From: Candidatus Thorarchaeota archaeon
GTDB taxonomy: Archaea > Asgardarchaeota > Thorarchaeia > Thorarchaeales > Thorarchaeaceae
Length of the DNA: 64,000 bases
Reading direction: 5' to 3'
Assembly: GCA_011365025.1 (NCBI GenBank)
Contig: RDOF01000001.1
Coordinates: 62,001-126,000 of the forward strand
A program made the translations under genes and the position numbers. Positions 8,828 through 17,591 of this stretch are shown one piece after another (position 1 is the first letter of the stretch; the number at the start of each line of letters is the position of its first letter). The notes under the pieces were generated by a model that made no database searches, was not told where the DNA came from, and worked only from the letters and a program-made list of their open reading frames with translations.

Positions 8828-9847
8828 GTGCTACACATATTAATAGCCATGGTAATTGCCTTTCTCATTGTATTTCTTTCAATGCCAAAGACCATTGAAA
8901 TCTTGAAGGAGAAGGGGATTTTTGGCATAGACGTCCACAAACCAGACAGACCCAAGGTGGCAAAGGGGGGTGGCTTCATAGTTCTCTTTGCGATTGTAGC
9001 TGCTCTGCTGGTTGTAATAGGATTCATTCGCTTTCAAGCGCAGGAAGTGAATTCTGGCTTGCTTGCCGCTCTTGTGTCCATTCTCATGGCCGGCATGATA
9101 GGTCTCCTGGATGACAGCCTAGATTTCAAGACAAGAACAAAAATCGTTCTCCCACTACTAGCATCGATTCCAATGCTGGTAATGCAAGTGGGAACCACAA
9201 CAATGTCAATTCCTATCATTGGCACCGTTGACTTAGGTGTGCTCTATCCACTCCTAGTTGTCCCTCTGATGATGACGTTCATTATTGATTCAACAAATAT
9301 GTACAGCGGTATGAACGGGCTTGAAACGGGTCTTGTAACCATAAATTCCTCAGCGCTCTTGCTTTACATTGTCTTCGCCCCGTTCTTCACAAATGTTGAA
9401 AACGCAGCTCAGCTGATGGATGCGGGAACAGTATCAGGAGCATTATTTGGTGCCGCACTTGCCTTCATGTTCTTCAACAGGTATCCAGCAAAGATACTAC
9501 CTGGCGATGTAGGTAGACTCCCACTAGGGGCAACAATGGCAGCCGCACTAATCCTAGGGAACATGGACCGTCTTGCCGTGATTCTATATACTCCCTTTCT
9601 GATCAACTTCATGCTCTACATATTCTATCGAATCTATGTGAAGCGCTCTGGAATGGAGTACATCAAATTCGCAAAGCCCCGTGAGGATGGGACACTGGAA
9701 GTGCCAGGCCCGTTCACTATGTACTGGCTCTTGCCATATCTCTCCAATGGCATCACTGAAAAAAGGAATGTAAGCTTGCTAATCTTACTACAGGCGATTC
9801 TGGCCTATGGTGGCGTTGTGATTCTTCTCTTCGGAATTCCATTCTAA
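8828..9847 (+). CDS. UDP-GlcNAc:(dolichyl/archaeal) phosphate GlcNAc-1-phosphotransferase (ALG7/DPAGT1-like)
   Basis: A 339-residue polytopic enzyme of the MraY/WecA/ALG7 superfamily that transfers a sugar-1-phosphate to a polyprenyl phosphate, the first membrane step of lipid-linked glycan assembly. Visible signatures are GMIGLLDDSLDFKTRTK (metal-binding Asp pair at 95-96) and NMYSGMNGLETG near residue 157, which align with the FADDVLNLRWRHK and NILAGINGLEAG blocks of eukaryotic DPAGT1 better than with MraY. PGDVGRLPLGA follows near residue 225. About ten membrane helices are evident. The start is GTG at 8828 with AAAGAGGAGA upstream. It is divergent from the ribophorin-I-like gene. Confidence 0.88.
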   Translation: MLHILIAMVIAFLIVFLSMPKTIEILKEKGIFGIDVHKPDRPKVAKGGGFIVLFAIVAALLVVIGFIRFQAQEVNSGLLAALVSILMAGMIGLLDDSLDFKTRTKIVLPLLASIPMLVMQVGTTTMSIPIIGTVDLGVLYPLLVVPLMMTFIIDSTNMYSGMNGLETGLVTINSSALLLYIVFAPFFTNVENAAQLMDAGTVSGALFGAALAFMFFNRYPAKILPGDVGRLPLGATMAAALILGNMDRLAVILYTPFLINFMLYIFYRIYVKRSGMEYIKFAKPREDGTLEVPGPFTMYWLLPYLSNGITEKRNVSLLILLQAILAYGGVVILLFGIPF

Positions 9848-9855
9848 GTTAGACG

Positions 9856-10911
9856 TTAGGGTAGCTTCTCCCTCAGGTAGGTATCAACAACATAGTCCAT
9901 TCCATGTCTACTGAAAGCCTGTTGTTCGGCCTTCGATCGCAGTTCTCTGAAAGCTTCGATATGGTCTTGCCAAGCGAGTCCCGAGTATCGGACATCTCGA
10001 AGGAGTTCATCGAGGCGCTTCAGGTCGGCATTGTTCATTGGCTCTGTAGGAAGCTTGTGCCTTACTATATCGTCAGGTGTGACTCCAATCCACTCGGCGT
10101 CAGGCACTGCTAGTCCTCGTACATGCGCAGAATTGGCACTGCCACTAATTATGACTCGAGCTATATGCATACCCCACGGGTCACCATCTGTGAAGATGAA
10201 TACGGGCAGTTCCAAGTCATCGCGAAGCCTTCTCATTAGGCTGCGCGTGGCTCTTGGGGGTTGCCCTCCAAGATGAACAAGAACTGCATGAAATCGTTTC
10301 CAAGCCCCTGTTTCTATTAGTCGTGAGAACATGCCGCCGGACTCAACAGCCAGAATGATCTCAGCAGATGCGTCGACAGGTTCGGCCGTCATCAATGCAC
10401 GGCCTATAGGAAGCCCATCAGGACTTGCAGTAAGACTAATCTCCTGATTCTCGTATCCCGAAACGGTATAGCGCATTCTTACTTCGCCAAAGATTGCAGA
10501 GCGCTCTTCAGGGAATATTCCAAAGCTCTCTCTTGCTAGCCCAGTCAGTGTTTCCAAATCCGTAACAATTCTGTCGGATTCAGCCTGATTCGAGAATTTT
10601 ACTCCGTAGGCTTCACTTGAATAGTAAAGGTCACGGAGCGAACTTGTTCGTTGTGCATTAGTCAGCTCCTTGGCAAAGAAGGCGACCCAGATTAGTTGTG
10701 CAAAACTTCGGACATGTCTAAGGTTGCTAGAGTCCCGAATAACATTAGAATCACCGAGAACGAATTGATTGTTTGTCGGGTCGTAAACGATATTGTCCGT
10801 ACTCCGGTCTGGAAACTGGAGGGTTGGAAACTCACCATCTAGGATTGCATCAACTACATCTCGTCCAATTGATGTGAGTGCCCTTGTGGTGCTTTCTTTA
10901 CTCATCCTCAC
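9856..10911 (-). CDS. top6A: DNA topoisomerase VI subunit A
   Basis: Catalytic, DNA-cleaving subunit of the type IIB topoisomerase (Spo11 homologue), 351 residues. The active-site tyrosine lies in LRDLYYSSE near residue 94. The Toprim metal site is formed by VESGGMFSRLIE (about residue 190) and FTDGDPWGMHIARV (about residue 240). Its start overlaps the end of top6B by 14 bases, as expected for co-translated subunits. It is the last gene of the minus-strand run that begins with aIF-1A. Confidence 0.96.
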   Translation of the reverse strand: MRMSKESTTRALTSIGRDVVDAILDGEFPTLQFPDRSTDNIVYDPTNNQFVLGDSNVIRDSSNLRHVRSFAQLIWVAFFAKELTNAQRTSSLRDLYYSSEAYGVKFSNQAESDRIVTDLETLTGLARESFGIFPEERSAIFGEVRMRYTVSGYENQEISLTASPDGLPIGRALMTAEPVDASAEIILAVESGGMFSRLIETGAWKRFHAVLVHLGGQPPRATRSLMRRLRDDLELPVFIFTDGDPWGMHIARVIISGSANSAHVRGLAVPDAEWIGVTPDDIVRHKLPTEPMNNADLKRLDELLRDVRYSGLAWQDHIEAFRELRSKAEQQAFSRHGMDYVVDTYLREKLP

Positions 10912-12415
10912 TCACCTCAAACAACTTGCTGACTATAGGCCCTGTTGAGGGCGGAGAGTCATATCCAGCCAAGGCAGAGCCATATTTTGCAACAATTCCA
11001 ATGAGTTCCGAATACTCGCGGCGTTTCTTGCGATTTCTCGATGCCGCTCCACTTGACGAAATTTTGCCATGAAGGAATCGTCCAAGTGATCTGAGAAGCA
11101 AGGATGCCCCTTCTTCGATTTCCGAAATGTGCGCTAGTGACTGCTTTCCAGCTGCTCTGTAGGGAATTCGAGTTGATGATACATTTAGAAATAGCCCAAC
11201 AGGCTGTGGTTTGGAGAATCCATACCTGCGCCAATTGACCTGCTTGACCACCTTTGTCAGTACATCCTCGCTGGCATCGTAGAGTAGGGGAACCCGATTT
11301 GCCAGTCGATACAAGGTAGGAGTATCAGCAGGAGGAAATGCATCACCAAGGGCCAGAACGCCTTCGAGTATGACTGGATTTCCCTCCCATTCGAACACAC
11401 CCTGACGTGCGTAACTCAGGAGTGATGGGTTGAATACAGAACTAACGCCTTTGATGAACGGCACCTCGCCAATCTGACTGAGACATCTGCCATCGGGACT
11501 GCTGAAGCCGTTGAAGTGTCGCATACCTTGACACAACCGCGAATAGTCTTGGCGCACCAATGCTTCAGTAGGAGTCTTGGGGTCTATGCCCATGAAGGCA
11601 AGCAACTTTGATGCCGTCCTGACCCCTAGCTGCTGAAAGGATGCGACTAGGAAATCATGAATTGTAACGCCCCTGAATTCCTTGAGAAGTCGTCGTAGAA
11701 GCTCCAAATCTACAGCTCTTGGATGCGGTTTCACTGGTATCGATCGTCTGGCCATCTCTGAAGTCCAAGGCCCAAAGGAGCCTTGACTTTCCCCATTGAT
11801 ATCAAACGCAATACGTGCATTGGGCGTACCTACCGTGGTTAAACGAAGATACTCCATAACTCTCTCTTGTGCCCGTTTTATGTCCCCCTTGAAAGATATA
11901 CTAACAGAAGTTCCCAAGGAACCACGGTCTTGGATTGTTTCGCTTACGACTATGGGCGAGTTATTCTCGATATCAATAAGGAGTCTGTAGGCTCTTCCTG
12001 GACCTCCACTCGATTGTGTGTGCACGAAGACAGGAGAATCAGTGGTGATTTGACCATAGAGAATAGCCATTGTCACTCCGAGTCCGAAGGTTCCTCGCCT
12101 CTGCCTTCGCTCATATTTGCTGCCATAAAGTACTCTTCCAAAAGCCTGAGCGACTTCATCATATGGAAGACCGCTTCCGTTATCCTCGACGGTGACAGTA
12201 ATAGCGTTGGCGTCTTCAACAACGGTACTTAGAGTTACCATAGGTGGACGTCCGGCATCTTCACATGCATCAAGGCTATTCTCAATCAATTCCCGGACTG
12301 TGGAGTAAACTGCTTGTGTAGGATTGCCAAAACCGGCCATCTGTCGATTCCTATAGAAGAACTCTGCAGGAGATATGCCTGCGAAGTCCTGCTCAGGTTG
12401 TTCCTTTGGGTTCAT
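10898..12415 (-). CDS. top6B: DNA topoisomerase VI subunit B
   Basis: ATP-binding GHKL subunit of topoisomerase VI, 505 residues. The Bergerat fold is clear: ELIENSLDACED near residue 43 (Mg/ATP glutamate and asparagine), VEDNGSGLPYDEV near 75 and GTFGLGVTMAILYGQ near 105. These are followed by the H2TH and transducer regions, including HDFLVASFQQLGVRTA. The C-terminus is highly basic (SRNRKKRREY). It is slightly shorter than many family members. Operon with KH protein upstream and top6A downstream. Confidence 0.96.
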   Translation of the reverse strand: MNPKEQPEQDFAGISPAEFFYRNRQMAGFGNPTQAVYSTVRELIENSLDACEDAGRPPMVTLSTVVEDANAITVTVEDNGSGLPYDEVAQAFGRVLYGSKYERRQRRGTFGLGVTMAILYGQITTDSPVFVHTQSSGGPGRAYRLLIDIENNSPIVVSETIQDRGSLGTSVSISFKGDIKRAQERVMEYLRLTTVGTPNARIAFDINGESQGSFGPWTSEMARRSIPVKPHPRAVDLELLRRLLKEFRGVTIHDFLVASFQQLGVRTASKLLAFMGIDPKTPTEALVRQDYSRLCQGMRHFNGFSSPDGRCLSQIGEVPFIKGVSSVFNPSLLSYARQGVFEWEGNPVILEGVLALGDAFPPADTPTLYRLANRVPLLYDASEDVLTKVVKQVNWRRYGFSKPQPVGLFLNVSSTRIPYRAAGKQSLAHISEIEEGASLLLRSLGRFLHGKISSSGAASRNRKKRREYSELIGIVAKYGSALAGYDSPPSTGPIVSKLFEVSEDE

Positions 12416-12473
12416 AGTATTCAGATAGGGAGATGTGGTTTGTTGATATTAGAGCAGGTATTACATGGCCGTC

Positions 12474-13040
12474 TTACAGGTCAGTGTTTTCCCATAATTC
12501 TGCCTGTGCCCGTTTCATGTCTCGCCGCATGCGTTCAAGTTGAGAGTAGACAGCACTATGCGGAGCCCCGCCAATGAGCATATTCACTGCTCTTTGGGCA
12601 TAGTCAAGGCCTGGGTCAAAGCCAATAATTGAAACGGTTCGGCCATATATTGCGATTTTCGTTTCCGTAATTTGCTCAATGGCACGTCGAGTACGTCCAC
12701 TTTCACCTATAATTCGTCCAGCCACTCGCTTCAGTTGGCTTGCGGAAGTCCCAACAAATTCTCGTAAAGAAATCACTATCAGCCTAGCATCCTCATCAAT
12801 AAGACCAAGCGCGTTCTTAGGGCTGAATCCACGTCCCATTGCCCTCACTATGTCCTTTGCCTTCCAAGCAAGGACAGGATCCTCAATGTTATCTGAACCA
12901 GTAATTGTCACAAGACCCTCGGAGTTAACTTCTATCTTGGTGTTTGTTAGCTGTTCCACTCTACGTTTTACCTTGCCGTTACGGCCAACAATTACTCCCA
13001 CTCTGTCAACAGGAACCCTGAGAGTTTCGTGATACATCAT
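12474..13040 (-). CDS. KH-domain RNA-binding protein (archaeal Dim2/Pno1-like)
   Basis: A 188-residue protein with two KH domains: PVDRVGVIVGRNGKVKRRVE near residue 10 (the GxxG loop is GRNG) and RVAGRIIGESGRTRRAIE near residue 95 (GESG). This is the layout of archaeal Dim2/Pno1, a partner of small-subunit rRNA maturation. It begins one base after the RIO1 stop, and RIO kinases and Dim2 act together in late 40S/30S assembly in eukaryotes, so the neighbourhood supports the function. Confidence 0.9.
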   Translation of the reverse strand: MMYHETLRVPVDRVGVIVGRNGKVKRRVEQLTNTKIEVNSEGLVTITGSDNIEDPVLAWKAKDIVRAMGRGFSPKNALGLIDEDARLIVISLREFVGTSASQLKRVAGRIIGESGRTRRAIEQITETKIAIYGRTVSIIGFDPGLDYAQRAVNMLIGGAPHSAVYSQLERMRRDMKRAQAELWENTDL

Positions 13041-13829
13041 TTACTTTTCACCGGAGGTCAGAATATGATTTGTGATTACCTTTGGGTCTTCAGTTTCTAC
13101 GCCCAGTTTTCTAAAGTAAGTGCAGAGGTTTTGAATGTCGCGGTATAGATATCGATCTGCATTGTCGTGACTGCTGAGAACTGACTGGGAAACATCTATG
13201 ATTATTGGTCGCTTGAACCAGAGCACATTGTATTCACTAAGGTCGGCATGAACAAGATTTGCGGAAACATAGCCGAGCTCAATGTAGTTAATAATCTCAT
13301 TAAAGGTCTTGACAGGCGAACGCAGTTCAACGTTCTTGATCAGAGGGGCAGGGGTTGCAGTTTTCTGATCGCCAATAAATTCCATTACCAGAACATTTCG
13401 CTCGATGTCGATTGGACATGGGACTGGTACGCCTGCTTCGTGAAACCGTTGAAGGTTCTTGTACTCCTTCATAGCCCATTGAGGAATTAGAACTCTGTTT
13501 CGGCGCTTCACACGCTTGAACCTAGGGTCTCCAACAATATACTCGAGCATATAGTCAGACTCTGCTGTGCTCATACGGTATATTTTGACTGCGACTGAGG
13601 CGCCCTCGGCGTCTTCTCCCCTGTACACGTTGGCTTCCTTTCCAGTGCTTATTGCGCCATAAACAGCACGTAATACCCCACGATTGAGAAGCTTGTAGAG
13701 AATCTTGAGAGTTGGAGGATCAATAACTCCCTCAATGACCTTGAACTCATCTGCGTCTTTTCGCCGTTTCATTTTTCGGCGATCGAGCTCAGATAGAATT
13801 CGCTCATGCTCTTTTTCGTTTCTATCCAT
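13041..13829 (-). CDS. rio1: RIO1-type serine protein kinase
   Basis: Atypical kinase/ATPase of late small-subunit biogenesis, about 262 residues. The RIO1 features are STGKEANVYRGED (phosphate loop), VAVKIYRMST (catalytic lysine) and LVHADLSEYNVLWF (the H-x-D-x-S-x-Y-N catalytic loop), followed by IIIDVSQSV (the metal-binding Asp). The start is taken as ATG at 13829, because GGAAAGAAGG lies just upstream; a TTG 30 bases earlier is possible. It sits between aIF-1A and the KH protein, with no gap to the latter. Confidence 0.94.
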   Translation of the reverse strand: MDRNEKEHERILSELDRRKMKRRKDADEFKVIEGVIDPPTLKILYKLLNRGVLRAVYGAISTGKEANVYRGEDAEGASVAVKIYRMSTAESDYMLEYIVGDPRFKRVKRRNRVLIPQWAMKEYKNLQRFHEAGVPVPCPIDIERNVLVMEFIGDQKTATPAPLIKNVELRSPVKTFNEIINYIELGYVSANLVHADLSEYNVLWFKRPIIIDVSQSVLSSHDNADRYLYRDIQNLCTYFRKLGVETEDPKVITNHILTSGEK

Positions 13830-13909
13830 CGGGAGTACCTTCTTTCCAGTAAGAATCAAAACTCATTTTCCTAAGGGGGGTTGTAATCATATGAAGAAAA
13901 AGATTGACC

Positions 13910-14239
13910 CTAGAACATTTTCAGGAGGCCTCGTTTTTGAAGCCAATCAAGCTCATTACCCCTATATCTATAGACAACATCGCATTTCTCATCGGATTGA
14001 AAGTCCCAAGGCATGATAACGACCGTGTCGCCCACGCGCATCCAAACGCGTTTCTTCATTCTGCCGGGAATTCTGCCTATTCGTATCTCTCCATCTTCAC
14101 ACCTTACTCTTACTCTATCGAATCCAAGCATCTGAATGATGATGCCGAACATCTCACCATCGTTACGATTTGGAGTACGCACTCTAACTAGTTCCTCGGG
14201 AGGGGAGCCAGACCCACGACGTTTATCTTTGCGAGACAC
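13910..14239 (-). CDS. eif1A: Translation initiation factor aIF-1A
   Basis: A 109-residue OB-fold factor that stimulates initiator tRNA binding and scanning on the small subunit. Typical blocks are VRTPNRNDGEMFGIIIQMLG, RVRCEDGEIRIGRIPGRMKK and VWMRVGDTVVIMPWDFQ, followed by KCDVVYRYRGNELDWL. The N-terminus is basic. First gene of the minus-strand set leading to RIO1, KH protein and topoisomerase VI. Confidence 0.96.
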   Translation of the reverse strand: MSRKDKRRGSGSPPEELVRVRTPNRNDGEMFGIIIQMLGFDRVRVRCEDGEIRIGRIPGRMKKRVWMRVGDTVVIMPWDFQSDEKCDVVYRYRGNELDWLQKRGLLKMF

Positions 14240-14306
14240 AATAAGCCTCCATCAACTGGTCGAATCACTAGGATATGTCGACCCTGAAATGAAAATCCTG
14301 TGGGCA

Positions 14307-14316
14307 CCATTTAAGC
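14307..14316 (-). promoter_or_regulatory. TATA-like box for aIF-1A operon
   Basis: Read on the minus strand, GCTTAAATGG lies roughly 70 bases before the aIF-1A start, in the 107-base gap to NMD3. Pattern and location suggest a promoter for the operon. Confidence 0.4.
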
Positions 14317-14346
14317 GTACCGAATAGCCCAGAAAAGGCGAATGTC

Positions 14347-15420
14347 TTAACTTGGTAGAGGAAGAATTCTTTCATCATATGACAAAGCAAAGATTGTGTC
14401 TCCAGCAGATACATCAGCATGAAACTCTGAGGCTTCAATCTCATGCATTTCGAAGGTTACCGAGTCCATAAGTTGCACTGGTTGGTCTTGCACCTTTGAC
14501 ACAATGATGAACTGCCTTCTCTCAGACTCAGGTGCTAGGAATTCAAGGGTCCTCCATTTAGAACTCTTTTGGTTTATGGTGAATGAGCTTCCATCGACCA
14601 GATTATGGCAGCCTAGTCCTCCCTTACCCATGCTCATAACCTGGCATGGTACACCTTCAACGAGCACAAAATCGCCTTGAGAGAATCGTTGTAGTCGAAT
14701 AAGAATCGTGACTCGGTATTTCTTCTTGCCGCCCCGATCCTGTCCAATAAGCTTATAGTTTTCTTTCCTTTGGGCCAAGAAATCTGATTCGAGCTGGTCT
14801 GCTATTCGTCTGCACAAATGTTCGGAGCCTACCTTGAAGTCAAGCCCATATTTGTCCCGTTTCATTTCTGTGACAAAGGCTTTTGCATCATTTCCGTACT
14901 CCGCAATTGTAAGCTCAGTTACGACATTGTGGATGAAATTCTCCTCAAACTCCGTCAGAAAACGGCCATCGGCTCTTATCTGAAGAATAGCTTCATGATA
15001 GCCACCACTCATCATGGCACACGAATCACAGGTGCTATACTCAAAGCGTATCTCTATTGGATATGACTCATCGTGGACAGAGAGGGATTGGTGTGATTTT
15101 CCTGAAACGTGAAGTATGATGTGACTAACTCTGTCTAGGGTTCGTTCCTCTACAAAAGAAGCTTCGACCTCCAATCCAAGAGTATCCACCTCTTGCCCAA
15201 GAAGAATCTCAATTTGTCTGTCTGTAAGTTCATCTGAATCGGAGGAAGATTGCTTGATTTTCTGCCAGCCGCTGGAGGTCTTTATTGCACCACAGCGCCT
15301 ACAAGCAATGAGAGGAAGTGGAGTCCTTACTCGAACTAGAGGATGCCTGTTTTCATAGCATTTGATGCACAGTCCGTCTAGGACTGCTTTCTCTCCGCAT
15401 TGATAGCATGGTGCAGTCAA
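14347..15420 (-). CDS. nmd3: NMD3 family protein
   Basis: A 357-residue homologue of the N-terminal part of eukaryotic NMD3, the 60S-subunit export and maturation factor; the archaeal form lacks the nuclear-export tail and presumably acts in large-subunit assembly. The zinc-binding region has CYQCGEKAVLDGLCIKCYEN at the N-terminus, a CRRCG pair near residue 40 and CDSCAMMSGGYHEAILQIR near 135, the best-conserved block of the family. It has its own promoter-like sequence upstream. Confidence 0.93.
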   Translation of the reverse strand: MTAPCYQCGEKAVLDGLCIKCYENRHPLVRVRTPLPLIACRRCGAIKTSSGWQKIKQSSSDSDELTDRQIEILLGQEVDTLGLEVEASFVEERTLDRVSHIILHVSGKSHQSLSVHDESYPIEIRFEYSTCDSCAMMSGGYHEAILQIRADGRFLTEFEENFIHNVVTELTIAEYGNDAKAFVTEMKRDKYGLDFKVGSEHLCRRIADQLESDFLAQRKENYKLIGQDRGGKKKYRVTILIRLQRFSQGDFVLVEGVPCQVMSMGKGGLGCHNLVDGSSFTINQKSSKWRTLEFLAPESERRQFIIVSKVQDQPVQLMDSVTFEMHEIEASEFHADVSAGDTIFALSYDERILPLPS

Positions 15421-15452
15421 TCTTCACAGCCATCAAAACTACTGGTTCATCA

Positions 15453-15463
15453 CCTTAAAACGT
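15453..15463 (-). promoter_or_regulatory. TATA-like box for NMD3
   Basis: On the minus strand the sequence CGTTTTAAGG lies about 40 bases upstream of the NMD3 start codon. Assigned by pattern and spacing. Confidence 0.45.
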
Positions 15464-15624
15464 GGTGGATATAGCGACCGAACATGCATTCTCAACCAAA
15501 ATGTAGTTAGCAGAAGCTTTTTGTGACACGCGGTTTCGGTTCTCACAGCATTCGGAACGATAGTCGACTAATAGTTTGTCACTAGACTCGAAGCAATATT
15601 TCTACTTTCAGGAGATAATCCAAG

Positions 15625-15999
15625 ATGGCAATTGAAAAAGTGGCAGTGCCCGCAGAAACCGAGACGGGGCTTGATAGCTTGGTAAGCGGTCACTTTGGTC
15701 AAGCACCAGTGTTCGTCCTATCAACCATCAAGGACGGTGAAATATCCGAAATCGAGTTCTTCAGCAATTCTGTTCATAGTGGCTGTGAGGGCCTTATCCA
15801 GAACCTAGTCGACAGAGGAGTCCAGGTTTTGATAACTCAAGGCATGGGAAGACGACCCTACATAATGGCCAAGCAGGCAGGGATTCCTATCATTCGTGCA
15901 GTTGGTTCCACAGTAAGTGAAGCAATTGAGAATTATATCAAGGGAAAAACAAGTCACGTGAGTGACGAAGAACTCTGTAGTGGTGGTGGAGCACACTAG
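15625..15999 (+). CDS. Dinitrogenase iron-molybdenum cofactor (NifX/NifB-like) domain protein
   Basis: A 124-residue single-domain protein of the NifX/NafY superfamily. Features are SGHFGQAPVFVL near residue 26, the HSGCEGLIQNLVDRGVQVLI block near residue 52 and QGMGRRPYIMAKQAGIPII near 75. Free-standing members are widespread in anaerobic archaea without nitrogenase and are thought to bind or carry Fe-S or metal clusters. The C-terminal CSGGGAH tail adds a possible metal ligand. The start ATG has GGAGA 10 bases upstream. It is the only plus-strand gene in a long minus-strand block; no nif genes are nearby. Confidence 0.88.
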   Translation: MAIEKVAVPAETETGLDSLVSGHFGQAPVFVLSTIKDGEISEIEFFSNSVHSGCEGLIQNLVDRGVQVLITQGMGRRPYIMAKQAGIPIIRAVGSTVSEAIENYIKGKTSHVSDEELCSGGGAH

Positions 16000-16025
16000 A
16001 GAAACGATGAACTAAAACAGGATAA

Positions 16026-16328
16026 CTACAGCTTCACCCATTGAGCATGTGGATGGCCTTCAATGTAGCCAACAGCCTGTTCGTGAACGAATCCTGCATT
16101 TATTGCGGCCTTAACACTAACAGCGCCAACCATGTTTGCTATAGTTGCACGATTTAGATGATTAATGCATGATTTCACATCAACAAGATCTTCCCCGTAG
16201 AACTCCTTGGACACTGTGAATTCTATCTTTCCGTCAACGAGAGTCTTGCCAAGTAGGTCTTCATCACATATGGCCACGACATAGTGGCCATCATGTGTTT
16301 CGCGAACGCGCATATACACCAAACTCAT
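16026..16328 (-). CDS. DUF424 family protein
   Basis: A 100-residue archaeal protein of the DUF424 family, recognised by RETHDGHYVVAICDEDLLGK near the N-terminus and the FYGEDLVDV and NMVGAVSVKAAINAGFV blocks. Its function is not known. The start is set at ATG 16328 because family members begin just before this block; a GTG at 16340 would overlap the aIF-2beta stop. Linkage to aIF-2beta suggests a translation-related role; this is inference from position. Confidence 0.85.
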   Translation of the reverse strand: MSLVYMRVRETHDGHYVVAICDEDLLGKTLVDGKIEFTVSKEFYGEDLVDVKSCINHLNRATIANMVGAVSVKAAINAGFVHEQAVGYIEGHPHAQWVKL

Positions 16329-16339
16329 GGGGCACACCA

Positions 16340-16753
16340 CTAGACAGGTCTAATTGAGGTTCGGGCTCCGCAAGCTGTGCAGTTTAGGTAGTATGCAGTG
16401 CCTTCCTTACCTTCATTAGTATCTGGACGTCCACAGACAGGGCAAATCACATACGATTCAATGTAACGATCGAGAACATCCCCTACTTGATCTGGCGTGA
16501 ACTTACCATTGAAAAGGGCGTTGCTACCTTCGATATTTCCGGCTGTTGCAAGTTGTCCTGATACATACTTGAGAACTTCTTTCCCAGGTCGATTGAGAAT
16601 CATGATGATTTCTTGGAAATTCTGCCATATACTCCTGTTTCCCTGGACCATTAGCTGAATGTCTGGAACTTGAAACCTCTCACCAGATCTTTTGAATGCA
16701 TCCTCAGGTACTTGGGAACGCGCCCTATCAAGGATTTTCTCGTAGTCGTCCAT
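16340..16753 (-). CDS. eif2b: Translation initiation factor aIF-2 subunit beta
   Basis: A 137-residue beta subunit of the heterotrimer that brings initiator Met-tRNA to the ribosome. It has the central MVQGNRSIWQNFQEI domain, LKYVSGQLATAGNIEGSNAL, and the C-terminal zinc ribbon CPVCGRPDTNEGKEG...CTACG. The length is normal. It ends directly at the DUF424 gene and follows the RPA-like and FEN-1 genes on the same strand. Confidence 0.95.
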   Translation of the reverse strand: MDDYEKILDRARSQVPEDAFKRSGERFQVPDIQLMVQGNRSIWQNFQEIIMILNRPGKEVLKYVSGQLATAGNIEGSNALFNGKFTPDQVGDVLDRYIESYVICPVCGRPDTNEGKEGTAYYLNCTACGARTSIRPV

Positions 16754-16821
16754 AGTTCAATTCTCTCAGGCAATCGCTATTAAGGTGTCGTTCACTGCGA
16801 AAGAATGCGATGCAGCTTGTC

Positions 16822-17523
16822 CTACGCATTCATCAGCAAATATCTTCCAGTGTCCACTTCCCTTAGTAGATCTCGGTCGCAGAGTTCGATTACTCTCAAA
16901 TTGATTTCTACCTTGTTATGATTGCGTTCAGCAAAGAACTCGGCAATGTCGTTGATTGACACACCTTCGGGAGTCGCATGCAACTCAACGTATTGTAGTA
17001 TTTGCTTGTCAAGTTTCCTCAATCCAGTGCTACTCCCAGGAGATGTAGTCTGAGTTGGCTCCTTTGATATAGGAGGGCTTTCCAAGAGCATCTCCTCCAA
17101 ATCGGAGGCGATGGGAGATGTAATTCCGCTTCTGGTGAGCAAAGCCTGATATCGTTCCATAAGATGGAGTGCCATGTAGTTCGGATCGTCTAGCTCTCTG
17201 ATAATCTCAGGAACCAGGTAAATCTCACCCTCATACTCTCTAATTTTCCCAACAAATAGCGCCAACTTGTTTTCTTCGACCTTCTCTAGGGCTCCCGCCT
17301 CAGCACCCCAGGCTTTTGCTTTGATTGTTTCAGTTCCGTCATCAATGGTGATACTGGCGAAATTACCTTGTCCAACATATCGCTCAACTATGAAACCAAC
17401 AAGTGCAACTCGTCTCAATTCAACCCCATAGGGCGAAATAACATGTGGTCCATTCTCGTTTCCAAAGGTGCCATTCACAATATCAGCTACATTGGATCGT
17501 ACGGCTGTCATTCTCTCTCTCAT
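16822..17523 (-). CDS. OB-fold plus winged-helix protein, RPA32-like
   Basis: A 233-residue protein with an OB fold (RRVALVGFIVERYVGQGNFA, ITIDDGTETIKAKAWG, LALFVGKIREYEGEIYLVPE, about 35-115), a Ser/Thr-rich linker (155-170) and a C-terminal winged helix (QILQYVELHATPEGVSINDI, about 175-232). This matches the layout of the RPA middle subunit, a single-stranded DNA-binding protein, and of related archaeal replication factor proteins. Placement next to FEN-1 fits a replication or repair role. No zinc finger is seen. Confidence 0.8.
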   Translation of the reverse strand: MRERMTAVRSNVADIVNGTFGNENGPHVISPYGVELRRVALVGFIVERYVGQGNFASITIDDGTETIKAKAWGAEAGALEKVEENKLALFVGKIREYEGEIYLVPEIIRELDDPNYMALHLMERYQALLTRSGITSPIASDLEEMLLESPPISKEPTQTTSPGSSTGLRKLDKQILQYVELHATPEGVSINDIAEFFAERNHNKVEINLRVIELCDRDLLREVDTGRYLLMNA

Positions 17524-17591
17524 TGACCAAGGTCACCTATCTGCAGCAATTTACTTGACATTTTGCTATTTATCGTTCACGGACAGCTCTC

